The notes beneath the pieces were generated by a model. It was not told the DNA's origin, ran no database searches, and saw only the letters and a list, made by a program, of their open reading frames with translations. A stretch of DNA of 64,000 nt from Plectosphaerella cucumerina. Taxonomy: Eukaryota > Ascomycota > Sordariomycetes > Glomerellales > Plectosphaerellaceae. This document shows positions 47,350 through 57,050 of the stretch, in pieces. A program made the position numbers and the translations under genes. The DNA lies in NCBI GenBank assembly GCA_020746995.1, contig JAGPXD010000005.1:3410001-3474000 (forward strand), read 5' to 3'. The stretch's first letter is position 1, and each line of letters starts with the position of its first letter.

Positions 47350-47997
47350 TGCGCCGAACCCGATTCCACCCTGCTTGGCACCAGTCTCCGCAGAAGGCGC
47401 GACGGCATATCCCTCTGGGTGGACCTCGCTTTGGACGACATCAAGCGCCACTTTCTACCAGGTTTTAACATCATGTACTGCTGCTCACTGCTCCAGATCG
47501 CTCCCAGTCTCTCCCCTCTGACAGCATGCCTTCCACCCTGGCTTGTCACTGCGCGACGTCCCTTGTCCCTCGGCGAATTTTCCACTGCGCTCCCTAGTCG
47601 GGTCATCACTTCCGATACTCGCAGTTTGGTCAAGCAGGGTGTTGCACCGTGCAGGGGGCTACTCGCTCTCGAAGGCGGGGATGTCACCGTACAGCTGCCT
47701 GAAGTCTCTCTACAGTGCGGTTCACAACATGTAGACGTGCAACTCGTAGGTGTGTGCGCTCGGTATATCTGACTGCCTCCCACAGCAGAAGAGATCTCCA
47801 CAGCCTCTTGTATGTCCCTCGCAAGGCTTCCCCAGCCTGGTCAGCCTGGTTGAGTCAAAAGCGGCCCAAGGCGCTGAACGTCCGTGGTTTGCTCTCACAT
47901 CCAGCCTTTCGAGAACGGAAGGAATATACGTTGAAGCCATTTGTTCTTGTCACTAAACTTGCTCTAGGCCTTCTACCCCTTGGAGTCTCAGTATTCA
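47350..47997. other. Spacer before the transporter stop
   Basis: 3' flank of the minus-strand transporter and of the relic. No supported feature. Confidence 0.45.
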
Positions 47998-49893
47998 TCA
48001 TGCGCAGCTGAAGGGAGTCCCAACGTTGCCGGCCTTGTATGCATCGACGATGCTCTGGATCGTGGTAGTAGTGCCACCAATCGTGATGAACAACCCAATG
48101 GCCACCGTGAAAATGTGTAAATAGCAAAGCACCCTCTTCTTCCAGCTGGTCCGTCTCAATTCCCAGTCCATGTATAGCCCCATCCAGGCAGGAATGACCA
48201 ACTGTGCTGGATGTAAGAGACCTGTGCGGCACGAGATGGAGTGAAGTTGACTTGAGGAAGACTTACACAAGTTGGAGCCAAGCAAAGGGCCCCGTTCAAC
48301 CCGATAAGGTAGCTGAAGAACGGGACAGCCCCGGCACAAATGAATGCGAGTGAGCTGATCCCGATTGTAGAGCCCCTAGGTTGATGCTGTCAGCAAAGCT
48401 TCAATGACGGAGCTCGCCTTATACACGTACAGCCATACAGTCCAGTGAATGAGACTGTGGTTCTGCAGATGCTCAGAGTTGCGAAGTATACGGACGAACA
48501 ACTAAGGTAGACACCATTAGCGAAGTGACACGGAGATTCTCCGTGGACCTGACTGACAGTCTTGGCGGCAAGGTGAACCCAGAGCGTGCAGGTCATGATG
48601 AAACCCGGGATGGAAATCCCATAGGCAATCTTCATGAGAAGGCCTCCCGCACTTCCCAGTGCAGGACTTGCAACGTATTTGCCACAATACCTAGCAATCA
48701 TGTCAGTACAATACTCAACTGGGTTTGACACAGGGCGAGGCATACAAGTACACGACAAGGGAAATCGTGACGTAGCAGATGATGAGCACAATCTGAGAGG
48801 AGAAAAGAGACTTCTTAAAGTCTTTGGGAGCTTTCATCTCCGCAATGACGGGCATGAAGGTTGGCGTGGATGAGAAGGCCGCTGGAGGAGCTGTGAGCGG
48901 CATGCAATGGATGGCGTCTGTCATGGAGAACCAACCGAAGATATTGACCACAGCGGTGAGCCCAGGCGCAATGGCTGGGGCACCAATAGTGACCACGTCA
49001 ATGTCAAAAGGTCCCTCCTGCGGAGCCGCAGCAGGTCGATCGACTTGAGTTACCCCGATACTGAGCAAAGGTCAGCTCGGCTCAGAGAACATGGGTTCTG
49101 CAAACCTACACGATGATGAAGACGGCGGTGAAGAGAGAGGCGAAGCCAATCCAGGTCAAGATGGTGAGCCTTCCCAAGGTCTGGATGCTCGCTAGAAGAG
49201 CAGTGCAAACCGCAGCGACCAGCGTCCAAACTACGTTGCAAACGTTGCGGCTGGAGAGAGCCTTGAATCCCTGCGCCAGGCCTATGAAGCCTGCTCCTGA
49301 TGCCAATCTGATGAGCGTGAGTGAGTCGCGTTTGGGCCATTGAAAAAGGATGAGGGCCGATCCACTTACGTCCAGGCAATAATGAAAAGAGCGCCAGCGA
49401 CTTCACGCAAGGCTGGGCCGCCCACCATGCCGGCTGCGTCCGCAATGTTGTGGATGCCAGCGTATCGCATACGGAAAACATACATGATATAAGCATAGTC
49501 TTTAGAAGTGTGTTAGTCTTTCTCGTACAAGGGCTTGAGGAAAAGTGGCTGGCTGTACATGTAGTCAGAGCCCCGAAGCTGAGGAGTACGATCAGACCTG
49601 GAACGTAGCCGAGGATGCTGAATGTTGCAGGGATCGCCAGGACGCCGGTGGCAAAGCACAGCTTGAGGAGTATGACGGCAGCAGGAATCCTAGAAACTCG
49701 TCAGGGCTGCCTCGGCAAGACGATGAGACGAGGCAATCGCCATGAAAAGAACGTACCATCCCAAGGCGCGATATTCGCTGTGGTCGAAGACCTCGCCAGA
49801 GGTCTCCACGACGGAGCTTTCGCCAGTTTTCTCCAGTTGACTCATGTCTTTCAGGTCAGGGTTGTGGACCGAGCTCGCTTTCAAAGATGCCAT
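47998..49893 (-). CDS. Amino acid permease, AAAP family (Neurospora Mtr-like)
   Basis: Proton-coupled importer of neutral/aromatic amino acids in the plasma membrane. Nine short exons: 49893-49757, 49689-49559, 49499-49370, 49307-49110, 49060-48746, 48690-48558, 48501-48431, 48375-48269, 48206-47998; 476 residues with the frame kept at every join. The cytosolic head (to HSEYRALGW) leads into IPAAVILLKLCFATGVLAIP, then about 11 membrane helices. Others: GALTTYYAYIMYVFRMRY, FGWFSMTDAIHCMPLTAPPA and RYCGKYVASPALGSAG. The joined exons 6-7 restore KTLFVRILRNSEHLQ, the conserved cytosolic loop of the Mtr group. One donor is the weaker GTCAGT and another GTGTAA. It is divergent from amidase 2 across 899 bp with several GATA sites, consistent with nitrogen control. 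Confidence 0.88.
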
Positions 49894-50792
49894 GATGCCT
49901 TCGGAGCAGGGTTGCTTGAGTCTTGACGTGGATTTGGTCGGAAGAAGGCTTAGAAGTTGTGGAAGGTATGTGATATCGGCGAGAGTCAGTGAAGAGAGAG
50001 CGACAGAGGGTGCTGTTGGCGTGGCCTCTTCAGGCTCATATATCTTGTGATCCTCATGCCTGATAAGAGGTTCTGAAAGATGGCAGTCGTCCGCGGTTTC
50101 CCCAGATCTTGGCGCAGGACTTCCTACTAAGGTAGTCTGTGGGGCATGGACTTGAAGTCTCCAATTGATCGATTAAAGTTGTGGTCTAGCTTCAACGGGG
50201 CGACGTATCTGCCCATGACCAGGATCGTCACGTCGCTCTCGGGCGATGATTGGATTCCCCTATCTTCCTATCAATGACCTGCTTGCTATTCCTTGTTGCT
50301 ATCTCCTATGTCTCCAACAGTTATCTTTCCAGGATGTCCAGTGGAAAGTGCGTGGATTGGAGAGGTGGTGATTTGGAGATGTCGGATGTAGTTGGAGAGT
50401 TGGAGGTGGTGGAGATGTTGGAGATGTTGGAGACATAGAGGTGTTGGAGGTGTTGGAGGTAATGCCTTGCAGACAGAAGATACCATGAGGTATGGTGACA
50501 TGCAGCTGGCCAAGAGGGGTCATGACGTTGGAATCGTGGCAAGACGATCTTCGCCGTTCTATTGGATCACAAAATATTGCCCAGAAACAATCCCGCTTCA
50601 TGGAGCAGATTCACAAGCTACCTGATATCCCTACGTACCCAGCTGATCGAGACAGGACACTCCAGGTGCTTCGTCTTATCATACCCCATCAAGAAGCCAG
50701 CTTCTTAACTCTGCATCAAGTTCAGGTGGTCGACTTGAAGTCAGTCGCTGCATTGTTGTCTACTATCGTCTCACTCGAGACGACGTTGCAAG
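49894..50792. promoter_or_regulatory. Divergent promoter, AAAP transporter / amidase 2
   Basis: 899 bp. HGATAR sites: plus-strand CTGATAAG (core 50062-50065) and four minus-strand sites with TATC cores at 50261-50264, 50269-50272, 50300-50303 and 50322-50325. AreA/NIT2 GATA factors bind such motifs under nitrogen limitation. A G-rich imperfect 9-bp repeat (GTTGGAGRT type) lies at 50390-50460. Confidence 0.5.
50390..50460. repeat. Imperfect tandem repeat, GTTGGAGRT/GTTGGAGGT units
   Basis: Several 9-bp units in a row between the GATA sites and the amidase 2 start. Confidence 0.7.
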
Positions 50793-52722
50793 ATGGCAGA
50801 TTGGCAATCGGCCGCTGCTGAGAAGCGACAGTCCGTGATCGATCTCATCCCCGCCCACTGGGTGATCCCTGCTCCGCCTCTACCTGATGCGCAGAGAGAT
50901 ATCACTGGCGATTACATACGTCAATACTTGACGGAAGATGAAGTCCATATCACCGAGTCAGATGTTTCGACCATTCTACACCACATTCATGAGGGCAAGT
51001 GGAAAGCGCGAGACGTCACTGAGGCCTTCTGTCACCGAGCTGCGCTGGCTCATCAAATGGTATGTCAAGTAACCAGGCTCACGTCTCCTCCACGACCCCG
51101 ACCAAGTCGCTAAACATTTGGAAACACTGTCAGACAAATTGCCTGCACGAGATCTTCTTCAAAGCGGCCCTGGACGATGCCCAAGCACAGGACGAATACT
51201 TTGCGGCAACTGGCAAGCTCAAAGGGCCTCTTCACGGCCTGCCGATCAGCCTCAAAGACCAATTCCATGTCAGGGGAGTAGAAACAACCATGGGCTACGT
51301 TGGATGGATCGGCACCTTCCAGGGAAAGAAGGATACCGGCAAAGAGATGGTTTTCGAGAGCGAACTCGTACGAGAACTGAGAGATCTCGGTGCCATTCTC
51401 TACTGCAAGACAAGCGTACCACATACGCTCATGTCGGGCGAAACAATCAACAACATCGTAGGCTACGTGCCGAACCCGAAGAACAGACTCCTCTCCACAG
51501 GCGGTAGCTCTGGCGGAGAGGGAGCGCTTCTCGGACTACGGGGAAGTCCTCTCGGCGTCGGTACTGACATTGGAGGTAGCGTCCGCTTCCCGGCTGCCTT
51601 CAACGGTCTTTACGGACTGAGACCATCAAGCGGGAGACTTCCTTATGAAGGAATGGCGAATAGTATGGACGGCCAGAGCACAGTTTTGAGCGTCCTTGGG
51701 CCCATGGCCCATTCAGTCGATGCTGTCAAGCTCTTCACCAAAGCCGTACTCAGCAAACAGCCTTGGCTGCATGATCCGTTGGTGGTGGACCTTCCATGGC
51801 GGGAGACAATCTTCCAAAACACCCTCAACAGTCCCAAGCCTCTTGTCTTTGGGCTTCTTGCCAGTGATGGCAATGTTTCAGTGCAGCCACCAGTCGAACG
51901 CGCCTTGAACAAAGTTGCCGATGCTCTCAGGGCACTGGGTCACAGCATCATTGAATGGAAACCTCCAAGCCACAAACGTGCAGTCGACATAGCTGTACGC
52001 CTGTCTCGTTCCTTCGTTCAAAGACCCCTTACACCGAGCTGACATGGCCCCTAGACCAGTGCGTATACACTCGACGGCGGACGCGACGCGTTTGGTGCTC
52101 TCTCGCTTTCGAACGAGCCCATGTCAAGCCAGGTCTCCCAGACCTTTGGTCTTGAAGAACGTCCGGAAAGCAACGCCTCTGATATAGCGGCTCTCAATGT
52201 GCAGAAGCGCGAGTACCAGAAGGAATATATGGAATACTGGAACAGCACATCCGAGCTCAATCCTCACCAAGAGCCTGTGGCGGCGGTGATCGCTCCCATT
52301 TCGCCATATGCGGCCCCTCAGCCCGGGAAATTTCGGTATTACGGTAAGAGAAGATTTCCAGACTTCAGCTCCTTGAGCCTGGCGTCCGATGAACGTGTTG
52401 GACTGACGTTTGTGGCGCAGGGTACGCGACGTTCGTCAATGTTCTTGACTACTCTGCGATAACCATCCCGACTACAACTTGCGACCGGCATATCGATTCA
52501 TTCAATGACCGCTACGTCCCAATGAACCCCTTGGATGAGGAGGTGTGGAAGGATTGTTTGTCTCTCCCAACTCAGGCTGGCATCTCTTCAGTTTACTAAT
52601 TGCGGATGACAGATGATGCGCAAATTTGCCACGGGGCGCTCGTAGGCCTGCAATTGATTGGCAGGAGGTTTGAGGAGGAGAAGATCCTTGGCCTGGCGAC
52701 AGTGATCAGTAAAGCCTTGTAG
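50793..52722 (+). CDS. Amidase-signature hydrolase 2 (general amidase type)
   Basis: Carboxamide hydrolase of the fungal acetamidase/FAAH-like group. Five exons: 50793-51059, 51134-51994, 52055-52343, 52421-52555, 52613-52722; 553 residues. The catalytic triad is intact: Lys130 (PISLKDQF), cis-Ser214 (STGGSSGGEGAL) and Ser238 (GTDIGGSVRFP). Apparent breaks after residue ~375 are resolved by introns: GACATAGCT joins ACCAGTGCG to give DIATSAYTLDGG, and the last intron (GTTTGT donor) yields KDYDAQICHGA before LVGLQLIGRRFEEEK. The conserved C-terminus ITIPTT...VGLQLIGR is present, so the enzyme looks complete. Its GATA-rich promoter suggests nitrogen regulation. Directly downstream lies the MFS relic. 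Confidence 0.92.
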
Positions 52723-52796
52723 GGTGATCTTCAAGTCAACACCGTTTCCCCCCTGTGTTGTATTGTATTTCTTATGCTGAGCTGTACTGGTACCCG

Positions 52797-52995
52797 CATT
52801 GCTGCAGCGGTTATGAGGCTGTACTGGAGGGCGAACAGCAGGCTGGCGCGGGGCGACGAGGTCAAAGTCAGTAGGCAGTAGAAGAAGCCTACGGGGGGAG
52901 GAAGAGATTCGAGATGTAGGACGCTGTGCTATAGTACGTTGTCAACTGTCACGGATGTGTTCGGCCCCCCGTCCGACAACGGAGACTTCTCTTCC
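52797..52995 (+). pseudogene. Relic of an MFS carrier 3' end (copy of 41139-41336)
   Basis: A roughly 200-bp stretch closely matches the last ~45 codons plus 3' flank of the MFS gene. Shared runs include TGGAGGGCGAACAG, TTCGAGATGTAGGA and ACGGAGACTTCTCTTC. Translated, AAVMRLYWRANSRLARGDEVKVSRQ mirrors AAVMGVYWRANRRLARGDEVKVSGQ and then meets an early stop. Differences are mostly transitions. No upstream part of the carrier remains, so it is a dead fragment. Confidence 0.85.
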
Positions 52996-53500
52996 CGTTC
53001 AAGACGCGAACACCTGTCGGGCCGCGACACGCATTGATTCAAGGCAACGACCCCATAGTAGCACATACGCGGAGCAACCTGCGCTCGCCCATGACACTCC
53101 CGTCGGTCCCGTCTCGGAGGGGAGAGGGAGAACATGCACCCCGGAGCCCACGTTGAGGCAGCGAAAGGGGGGACGGGCAACACCTGTGTCGCCTCCCACG
53201 CGGGGACCGGGCGGCCGTCCCATGCGACAGGTGACTATTGGGGGAGCAATGCCGTGGGAGGACGCACGGCAGACGATGACAGTCCCGCGCCCGAGCCGCG
53301 GAGGTGCGACTCCCTCTCCGGAAGGGGGTGGTTACACGAGGCATGCAGCACGGTGTCGCTGTGCGACGTGAGGGACGCAAAAAACTCGGACAAGTTCCAT
53401 TTTATTGAGCCTATCTAGGGCAAAGGGGGCAGTGACGAGGGGGGAGGGGGGGCAGGGTGTGTGTAGAGTGCTGTGTGTGTGTGTGCTGCTCGAGGGCGGC
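52996..53500. other. GC-rich spacer
   Basis: Between the MFS relic and the Pol III terminator of the tRNA. GC-rich with a short GT run near 53478; no gene supported. Confidence 0.5.
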
Positions 53501-53505
53501 AAAAA
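53501..53505 (-). terminator. Pol III T-run terminator of the tRNA gene
   Basis: TTTTT on the minus strand about 38 nt downstream of the mature tRNA 3' end, preceded by short T-rich groups. Confidence 0.55.
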
Positions 53506-53542
53506 GAAGAAGAAGTGAGAGTTCTCTGGTGAACTCGTTTCG

Positions 53543-53657
53543 TGGACAATCCGCGAATTGAACGCGGGACCTTCAGCAATATCACCGGACTGCCCGCTTG
53601 ACGAGGGCAATTCTCCGTCGGTGCTAAGCAGATGTCATACCACTAGACCAATCGCCC
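53543..53657 (-). tRNA. tRNA-Ala(AGC) with a 43-nt intron
   Basis: Acceptor arms GGGCGAT and ATTGTCC pair over seven positions, with a G3:U70 wobble, the alanine identity element. The A box reads TGGTCTAGTGG and the T arm CCGCG-TTCAATT-CGCGG. The anticodon loop TTAGCA gives AGC at 53625-53623. An intron after position 37 spans 53621-53579; removing it leaves a 72-nt body including the discriminator A. The anticodon stem TCTGC/GCTGA has one T:T mismatch in the middle, which may lower stability or mark a decaying copy. Maturation would need splicing endonuclease, ligase and Tpt1. Confidence 0.85.
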
Positions 53658-53777
53658 AGATGATGGGAGATGGGAGGCCGGAGCGGGCCTGTGAGGGTCT
53701 GGAGCGGAGCGAGAGGTGCGAAGCGGGACCTCTGGCTTTGATGAAGATGAAGGCGAGGATCATGACGGAGATGATGT

Positions 53778-55265
53778 TCAGCGCGAGCGACGGTCGAAGA
53801 GACTGGGACCGCTGGCGGAGGCGCTGTGGCTACGCAGAGCCCAGGGCTGGTCGTCGGGAGTGCCGGGGCGGATGGTGCCGTCACCGCGGACGATGCTGAC
53901 CTCGATCTGCCTGTGGATGATGGAGGTGTTACCGGCCGCCTCCTCGGCATCGATGGCGCTCTGGTCAGCGGCGACGGCGCTGGTATCGGGACTGCCGGTG
54001 CCACCCCAGGCGGAGGCGTCCTGAAGCTCGCTGTTATTGAAGCCGTCAGTGACGAAACGCTCGTCGCTCTCGTTGAAGGTGATGTCCGGGATGGGGTTGG
54101 GCGTCGGGGGCCCGCGGCCGCGCCAGCCCTGGGGACCGAGGGCGCCGGAGCCAAAGGTACGGTTGCCGGGGGTAGCGGTCGAGGTGCCGAGGGCGTTGGC
54201 GCGCTTTGAGGAGCGGACGGATGAGATGATGGGGCCGAGGATGGGGGAGACCCAGCCGCGGACGACGGGGAAGACGAGCGGGAGGTTGGTGGTGGCGATG
54301 GCGACGAAGGTCTCGCGGACGGCCCAGGAGCCGGCGGACTGGGCGCCTTGGATGGGGTCGGCGACGATGTAGTAGCAGCGGATAGTGGCGCAGGTGATGA
54401 CGAAGAAGCCGCCGCCGAAGAGACAGAGGAGGCCGAACTTTTTGAGGGTGCGGAGACGAGAGCCCCAGAGGAGCGGCAGGGGGATAGAGAGGAGGTAGAG
54501 GTCCGTGGAGACGTTGAAGGCGTAGTAGACCCAAACGACTTGGGGGGATGTTGCGGGGTGGCAGCGGGCTGGAAGGGTCAGAGATGAGCAGAGTCAGGGG
54601 GAGAAGAGGGAAACTTACCGCCGGGATCGGGGTAGACCTGCCACATTTGGCGGAGGGGGATGCAGGAGAGGAAGAGGTTGCAGGTGACGATGACCCAGGA
54701 GATGCCGATGAAGTAGAAACCAATCGTGATACGAATGGTGTAGATTCGCGAGAGTCCGTCAGTGAGGCGTCGGTAGAGCATGAGGAGACTTCCTTTGAGG
54801 AGCCAGAGGACGATGGAGTAGCAGGTCCAGCCGCAGAGCTGGATGATGGAGCCGGTGATTCTAGTTCAAAAGTCAGTACATTTGTCACAAGTGAGAGACA
54901 GATAATCTCACCTCGCCTGGTACTCATCGCTCTGGGGGTCGAGAGCGGCTCTCTCCTCATCAGTCATGCCATTATTGGCGAGACCTTGGGCGAGGTTTCC
55001 AACAAGCCAGGCAAGAACACTCTCGCCGGAGTAGAAGATCTGCCACAAGTCAGAGAAGATACCAAGGTAGGGGGCCACTGAGATGTACCAGCGCAATCCA
55101 CACAAGATAGTCGTCCAGCTGAAAGTTGGAGATGCCAGTGGTGCGGAGACGGCCATAGGTACGGAGGCAGACGATGAGAATGGCAACGCCCAGTAGGGCC
55201 CAGACCTCGCGGTAGAAGACCTCAGCCTTCTTGGCGGCGTCGGCGGGATCAACCGCATCAGCCAT
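53778..55265 (-). CDS. Seven-helix fungal integral membrane protein (rhodopsin-domain/PTH11 type, no CFEM)
   Basis: Putative plasma-membrane receptor-like protein. Exons 55265-55089, 55039-54912, 54860-54619, 54568-53778; 445 residues. The last exon has no Met and is easily missed. Family pattern: VCLRTYGRLRTTGISNFQLDDYLVW, of which the DDYL part is typical, then IFYSGESVLAW, YSIVLWLLKGSLLMLYRRL, YYAFNVSTDLYLLSIPLPLLW and WAVRETFVAIATTNLPLVFP. Seven helices lie before residue 310. A long hydrophilic cytosolic tail follows with Ser/Thr/Gly and acidic patches, ending FDRRSR. There is no signal peptide or extracellular CFEM Cys domain. Some family members in plant pathogens sense surface cues; for this one the ligand is unknown. 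Confidence 0.85.
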
Positions 55266-57050
55266 GGCGGGTGAAGAGCGGAGGGATGGAAGAACGGATG
55301 GGAGAAGAGGAATTGTGGCTTGCTGGGTGGGAGGTCAAGGCGGAGAGGCGTTCAGAAGAAAAAAAAGGTGAGGCGGGCGAGGAGGGGAGAAGGATCAGGC
55401 TGGGGTGGGAGGGAGGGAACTGGTGTGGTAGCTCTCACTCCTGCTGTGTGTTGTTTCTGCCTCGAGGACCATCAGGGAACGGGAAGGCGTGTCGAGAAGT
55501 GCTTGTTACGAGGGTGCGAGGGGATCGAGGCACCGACTTTTAGAGTGAGGGATCGTGAGTCGTGAGTCGCCGGTTTGGCGGCTTGCACGCGGCAGAAAGG
55601 GCAGGAGGCGGAGTTTTTTTAACACTCTACAAGTCGAGGAAGGCACTGGATATGGGGGTCTTTCATCGCGGGTACGGACAGGCAGGCAGCGAGGCATCGC
55701 ATCGTATCGTCGGGGCGACAGGTATGCGGTCGATATGGGAGGCATACTGTGCGTGTGTGAGTGTGAGTGCGAGTAAGGAGGGACTGGAAGCAAGGGCCGG
55801 ACACACACAAAGAGAGCTATCAGAGCAAGGGTGTGCTCGTCTTTGTCCAAGTTTGAGCCTGGGCTCATGTCTTGCATGATGCCTGCGTCTGCCGGGACCC
55901 GAAAGCTGGTCCATGGCCTCATCTCCCACGGCTACGGGCAGGGAAATGGCTGGTCGAGGAAGAGGAGAGGACGAAGACTCGAGACGGGAAGAGGAAGAAT
56001 AAGGGGGGGACGCCGCCCGAGGTGGCGGTCCGTCCATCGGGAGAGGTGCATGGCGAGGCTGAAGGGCACGATAATAGATCCTGGGAAAAGGGGGTCCGGG
56101 GTTGTCTTAGATGCATCGGGGGATTTGTGAGTCCGATTGGAGGGGATAGAGAAATAGGGGTTGCACAGAGTAGGAAGAAGAGGAAGAGGAAGAGGTGAGG
56201 TTGTTCTTGTGCCACGTGATGATGATGGTGAGGGTACGGAGGTACTTGGGTACGTACCTTTTCCACCACATTGTCTCCTCCTCTCCTCTCCTCTCCTCCA
56301 ACTTCACCTCATCTTGTTCACCACACTACAATCCCCCTCGACTCCTCCACCCAAGCAAACATCACCCTCGACCGGGAAAACCGCCCGCAATCGTCCCCTC
56401 ACCGCCCTCGGCCAACTGCCTCCCTTGCCTCTTTGCAAATGGGTGGTGGTCCGCGACACCCCCCCTCCCACACCACACCCAACCACCCCCCGGACGACTA
56501 CCACCACCACCCGCATCGATCCCGGCACCTGCATATGCACCCGCATCGACATCTCCCACCGCCAGCACCCGCACCACCCGCCCTATCAACCTAGACTAGA
56601 CCCCTGGAGCTGGAAGAGCTAGCGCTTACGTACGCCCTCGACCACCCAGTCCTGTCTGCCCCCAAGTACGCGGAATGCAAGGCGAGGCTGCGGGCTTACC
56701 TCACCCCACAGACTCACATGCACGCACCTCGACCTCGACTCAACTCGGCCAACATCTTCTTCAGCCATGGCGCCGCCCACCCCCATCGGCCATCGGGATT
56801 TCAACGCCCCCCCTCCCCCCTCCCGCCTGTGCGCCCCGGCCAACGTGACCGGCGAGACGCGGGGAGATTATTCCCCCCTCTGGCGTGTTTCTGGCCGTCG
56901 TGCTGGTGCGCCGATGCGGCCCGTTTCCGTCTCGTGCTCCAGTGCTTAATGCCTATATAACCCCCCCGCCGGCCTGCTGGCTTCTCTAAACTGGCTCTGC
57001 TCTTGTCTGCCGTCTTGTTCTCCTCGACCTCGACTCGTCCCACCTCCAGC
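55266..57050. other. 1.8 kb divergent promoter region
   Basis: Between the membrane protein (-) and the flavin monooxygenase (+). It includes (CTCCT)-type repeats near 56276-56299 and a TATA box at 56954. No gene supported. Confidence 0.5.
56954..56960 (+). promoter_or_regulatory. TATA box of the flavin monooxygenase gene
   Basis: TATATAA 91-97 bp upstream of the ATG at 57051, followed by a C-rich leader with CT-rich tracts typical of strong fungal promoters. Confidence 0.6.

Noticed and set aside
47104..47451. Minus-strand frame of 115 codons
   Set aside because: Antisense to the more gene-like plus-strand relic and without family features.
52020..52060. Apparent stop and frameshift in amidase 2
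   Set aside because: A 60-nt intron (51995-52054) removes it and restores conserved sequence; later breaks are introns too.
54046..54960. 304-codon minus frame overlapping the membrane protein
   Set aside because: It is a shifted, Arg/Pro-rich shadow of the real exons; the true frame has membrane helices and clean splice sites.
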